This document shows, piece by piece, positions 4,680-6,533 of a stretch of DNA of 6,533 bases (positions are counted from its first letter, which is position 1; every line of letters starts with the position of its first letter). Source of the DNA: CAZESS01 sp964594625 (GTDB taxonomy: Archaea; Thermoplasmatota; E2; UBA202; DSCA01); NCBI GenBank assembly GCA_964594625.1, contig CAZQNC010000077.1, forward strand, positions 1-6,533. The letters are read 5' to 3'. Made by a program: the position numbers and the translations under genes. Under the pieces are notes generated by a model. It was not told the DNA's origin. It did not search any database and worked only from the letters and a program-made list of their open reading frames with translations.

Positions 4680-6515
4680 ATGCGATACATGGACCAAGGT
4701 ACAGCCAGGCTGGCCACCTGCTTCATCGTGCTTTTGTTCATCGGGAGCGTTTTTCATGGAGCCGCCGCATCGCGGGACAACGCCGGCTGGTACGAAAAAC
4801 CTGACAGCTACAGCCAGCTCGTCGGCTGGTATCAGTCGCTCGAGCAGCAGCACCCGAGATATCTCGAGGTGTTCAAGGCCAACGAGCTCTACCGGACCGG
4901 CCGGGTGGCCGGCGGCTACGACTGCTGGTACGTCCGCATCACCAACGAAAGCCGCGGCCTGGACAAGCCCGAGGTCCTGTTCCTCGGCGGCCCGCACGGC
5001 GACGAAACCGTGGGCACCATCTCCGCCTACTGGTTCACCGACTGGCTGATGCGCCATGCCCCCAGCGACGCATGGCTCCGGTGGCTCATCGACAACCGGG
5101 AGATATACATCGAGGTCTCGCACAACCCCTACGGGTATGACAACGTGCAGCGCACCGACAGCCACGGCTGGGATCTCAACCGGGAGGCAGACTACGATGG
5201 CCCCGGCGGACGCGGGCCGCCGTCGGTCTGGGAGAGCGTCCCCGGCCGGACGCTCGTCCGGTTTGTCAACAACCACTCCATCCGGACGGGCACCGACTTC
5301 CACGGCGGCGTCCGCATGCTCCTCTACCCCTGGGGCTCGACCCATACCATGGTCAAAGGGACCAGCCCCATCTCCGGCAAAGCGTACTGGTACGCACCGC
5401 CCGATTTTTATTTCTACGACGCGGCGTCGCTCCGCCTGGGCAGCTACATGGGAGACTACGGCGGCGACCTGACAGCGGACAACATCGGAACGATACCGGA
5501 AACCGTCGGGTACCCCGCCAGCGGCAGCCTGGCACCATGGGCCTACGGCGGCGACGTAGCCCGGCATCCCGCCGAGGCGGCGTTTGTCAACCTGACCGGG
5601 GGCTACCCCGGCACGGGCATCATGTGGATCTCCCCGGAGCTGTCCGTGGTGAAAAACCCGCCGCAGTGGAAGTTCGGCGGCGACATCATACCCGGCTACG
5701 GCATCGACACCCGGCGCTACATGCTCCATCAGATAGACCTGGCGCAGCCCTACCTCCGCTGGAAAAACCCGCCGGAGCGCATCACCGGCGACGAGGTCAC
5801 GTTGCAGTGGCAGGTCAACGGCAGCCTGGCTGTCGACCACACCATGCTCCAGTGGAGCACCAATCCGGATGTTATAGAGCATCCGACGGAAACCGGCGTG
5901 GACCATGACGACTACCAGGGCGAATACCTCGGCGGCACCGGCTGGGACGACGCCCGCAACGGCAGAACCAGCGGCGTCACCTGGCAGGACACCATCCAGG
6001 TGCCCCGGGGGGCGTCGGACCTCTACGTCGTCGCCCGGGCGCAGGTCGACCAGGTCTACAGGGACACCCTGGCCCCTGAAACATATGGCAGCGAATCCTA
6101 CCTCCGCCTCATCCAGGAGCGCACCAACAGCTCCTACCATGAAACAATAAATGGCACCGACGGCGTGGAAACCATCCAGGGGCGGCAGTGGTGGTACTCG
6201 GACGTGCTGCATCTCACCGTCGGCGGCATCGACCGACCCCGGCCCGGCGTGCTCTACGTAAACAACCGGGAGCGCATGCCGCTTCCCCTGGACATCCCCG
6301 TCATATTCGGCGACATCACCGTCGAAGCGAGGGTACCGGGCGCCGACGCCGTTACATTCATGGTCGACGGTGAAACAATGACAACAGTGTCGGAGGCGCC
6401 ATGGCAGTGGACCTGGGCCGAGCGAGCATTCGGCCGGCACACGATACAGGTGGACGTGCAGGGCAACGCATCGGCCACCTACACCCGGGACGTCTGGATA
6501 GCCAACCTCGGGTAG
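4680..6515 (+). CDS. Secreted M14-family zinc carboxypeptidase with beta-rich C-terminal domains
   Basis: The 611-residue product has an N-terminal signal peptide (hydrophobic 11-24, likely cleavage near AAA-S at 30-31) and an M14 domain of about residues 43-345. It is predicted to remove C-terminal residues from peptides outside the cell. Zinc ligands appear as H106 and E109 in GGPHGDETVG, and H208 in TDFHGGVRMLLYPWG. The substrate-binding signature is NPYGYDNVQRTD...WDLNR (149-168: R158, N167, R168). The catalytic Glu is probably E320 in SPELSVVKNPP. No propeptide separates signal and catalytic domain. Residues about 365-480 look like a fibronectin/Ig-like domain and about 540-608 like a bacterial Ig-like domain (VTFMVDGETMTTV...). 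No C-terminal membrane anchor is seen, so it is likely released. ATG 4680 is used; ATG 4689 is an alternative, and neither has a clear Shine-Dalgarno. Side-chain preference cannot be assigned. Confidence 0.9.
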   Translation: MRYMDQGTARLATCFIVLLFIGSVFHGAAASRDNAGWYEKPDSYSQLVGWYQSLEQQHPRYLEVFKANELYRTGRVAGGYDCWYVRITNESRGLDKPEVLFLGGPHGDETVGTISAYWFTDWLMRHAPSDAWLRWLIDNREIYIEVSHNPYGYDNVQRTDSHGWDLNREADYDGPGGRGPPSVWESVPGRTLVRFVNNHSIRTGTDFHGGVRMLLYPWGSTHTMVKGTSPISGKAYWYAPPDFYFYDAASLRLGSYMGDYGGDLTADNIGTIPETVGYPASGSLAPWAYGGDVARHPAEAAFVNLTGGYPGTGIMWISPELSVVKNPPQWKFGGDIIPGYGIDTRRYMLHQIDLAQPYLRWKNPPERITGDEVTLQWQVNGSLAVDHTMLQWSTNPDVIEHPTETGVDHDDYQGEYLGGTGWDDARNGRTSGVTWQDTIQVPRGASDLYVVARAQVDQVYRDTLAPETYGSESYLRLIQERTNSSYHETINGTDGVETIQGRQWWYSDVLHLTVGGIDRPRPGVLYVNNRERMPLPLDIPVIFGDITVEARVPGADAVTFMVDGETMTTVSEAPWQWTWAERAFGRHTIQVDVQGNASATYTRDVWIANLG

Positions 6516-6533
6516 ACGCCGTCAGTGACACCC
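6516..6533. other. Short non-coding right end
   Basis: Eighteen bases after the peptidase stop. No terminator or gene start can be recognised before the window ends. Confidence 0.5.

Noticed and set aside
4389..6440. A 683-codon minus-strand open frame continuous with rps17e
   Set aside because: Only its last 71 codons are eS17. The rest is antisense to the M14 gene, whose zinc and substrate motifs are on the plus strand, and the GTG start with its Shine-Dalgarno at 4608-4614 sets the true start. The open frame reflects GC-rich codon use.

Overview
This window looks like archaeal chromosome. The evidence is an archaeal/eukaryotic-type ribosomal protein S17e, the archaea-specific riboflavin synthase RibC, a RibL-type FAD synthetase, and TATA-box-like elements (CTATAAAAA, CTTAAAAGG, CTTTAAAAAG) at promoter distance from starts. 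The coding DNA is GC-rich and the gaps are AT-rich. The combination with two large secreted peptidases, one of the gingipain family C25, would suit a sediment Thermoplasmatota-type archaeon feeding on detrital protein (for example the Marine Benthic Group D relatives known to carry gingipain-like genes). That placement is inference; no marker here fixes the phylum.

Layout, left to right. Positions 1-2493 (minus) hold an incomplete secreted C25-family cysteine peptidase that runs off the left edge. A 185-base gap (2494-2678) holds its promoter and two small overlapping inverted repeats. Positions 2679-3137 (minus) encode archaeal riboflavin synthase (ribC), apparently with its own promoter and a leaderless start. 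A 126-base gap (3138-3263) holds that promoter and a T-run terminator for the operon upstream. Positions 3264-4604 (minus) are a tightly overlapped operon read in the order rps17e, ribB, ribL. A 75-base divergent promoter region (4605-4679) follows, then 4680-6515 (plus) encodes a complete secreted M14 zinc carboxypeptidase with beta-rich C-terminal domains. The last 18 bases are non-coding.

How the genes work together: RibB makes the four-carbon precursor of riboflavin, RibC dismutates lumazine to riboflavin, and RibL adenylylates FMN to FAD. The window thus holds three steps of flavin synthesis, but not lumazine synthase, the GTP-branch enzymes or the riboflavin kinase. The flanking C25 endopeptidase and M14 carboxypeptidase could act one after the other on extracellular protein. 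I see no CRISPR array, mobile element, tRNA or rRNA, and no convincing wholly new system. The items most worth a second look are the domain architecture of the C25 peptidase, the two-peptidase setting, the shared divergent promoter and the split of the rib genes into two transcription units.
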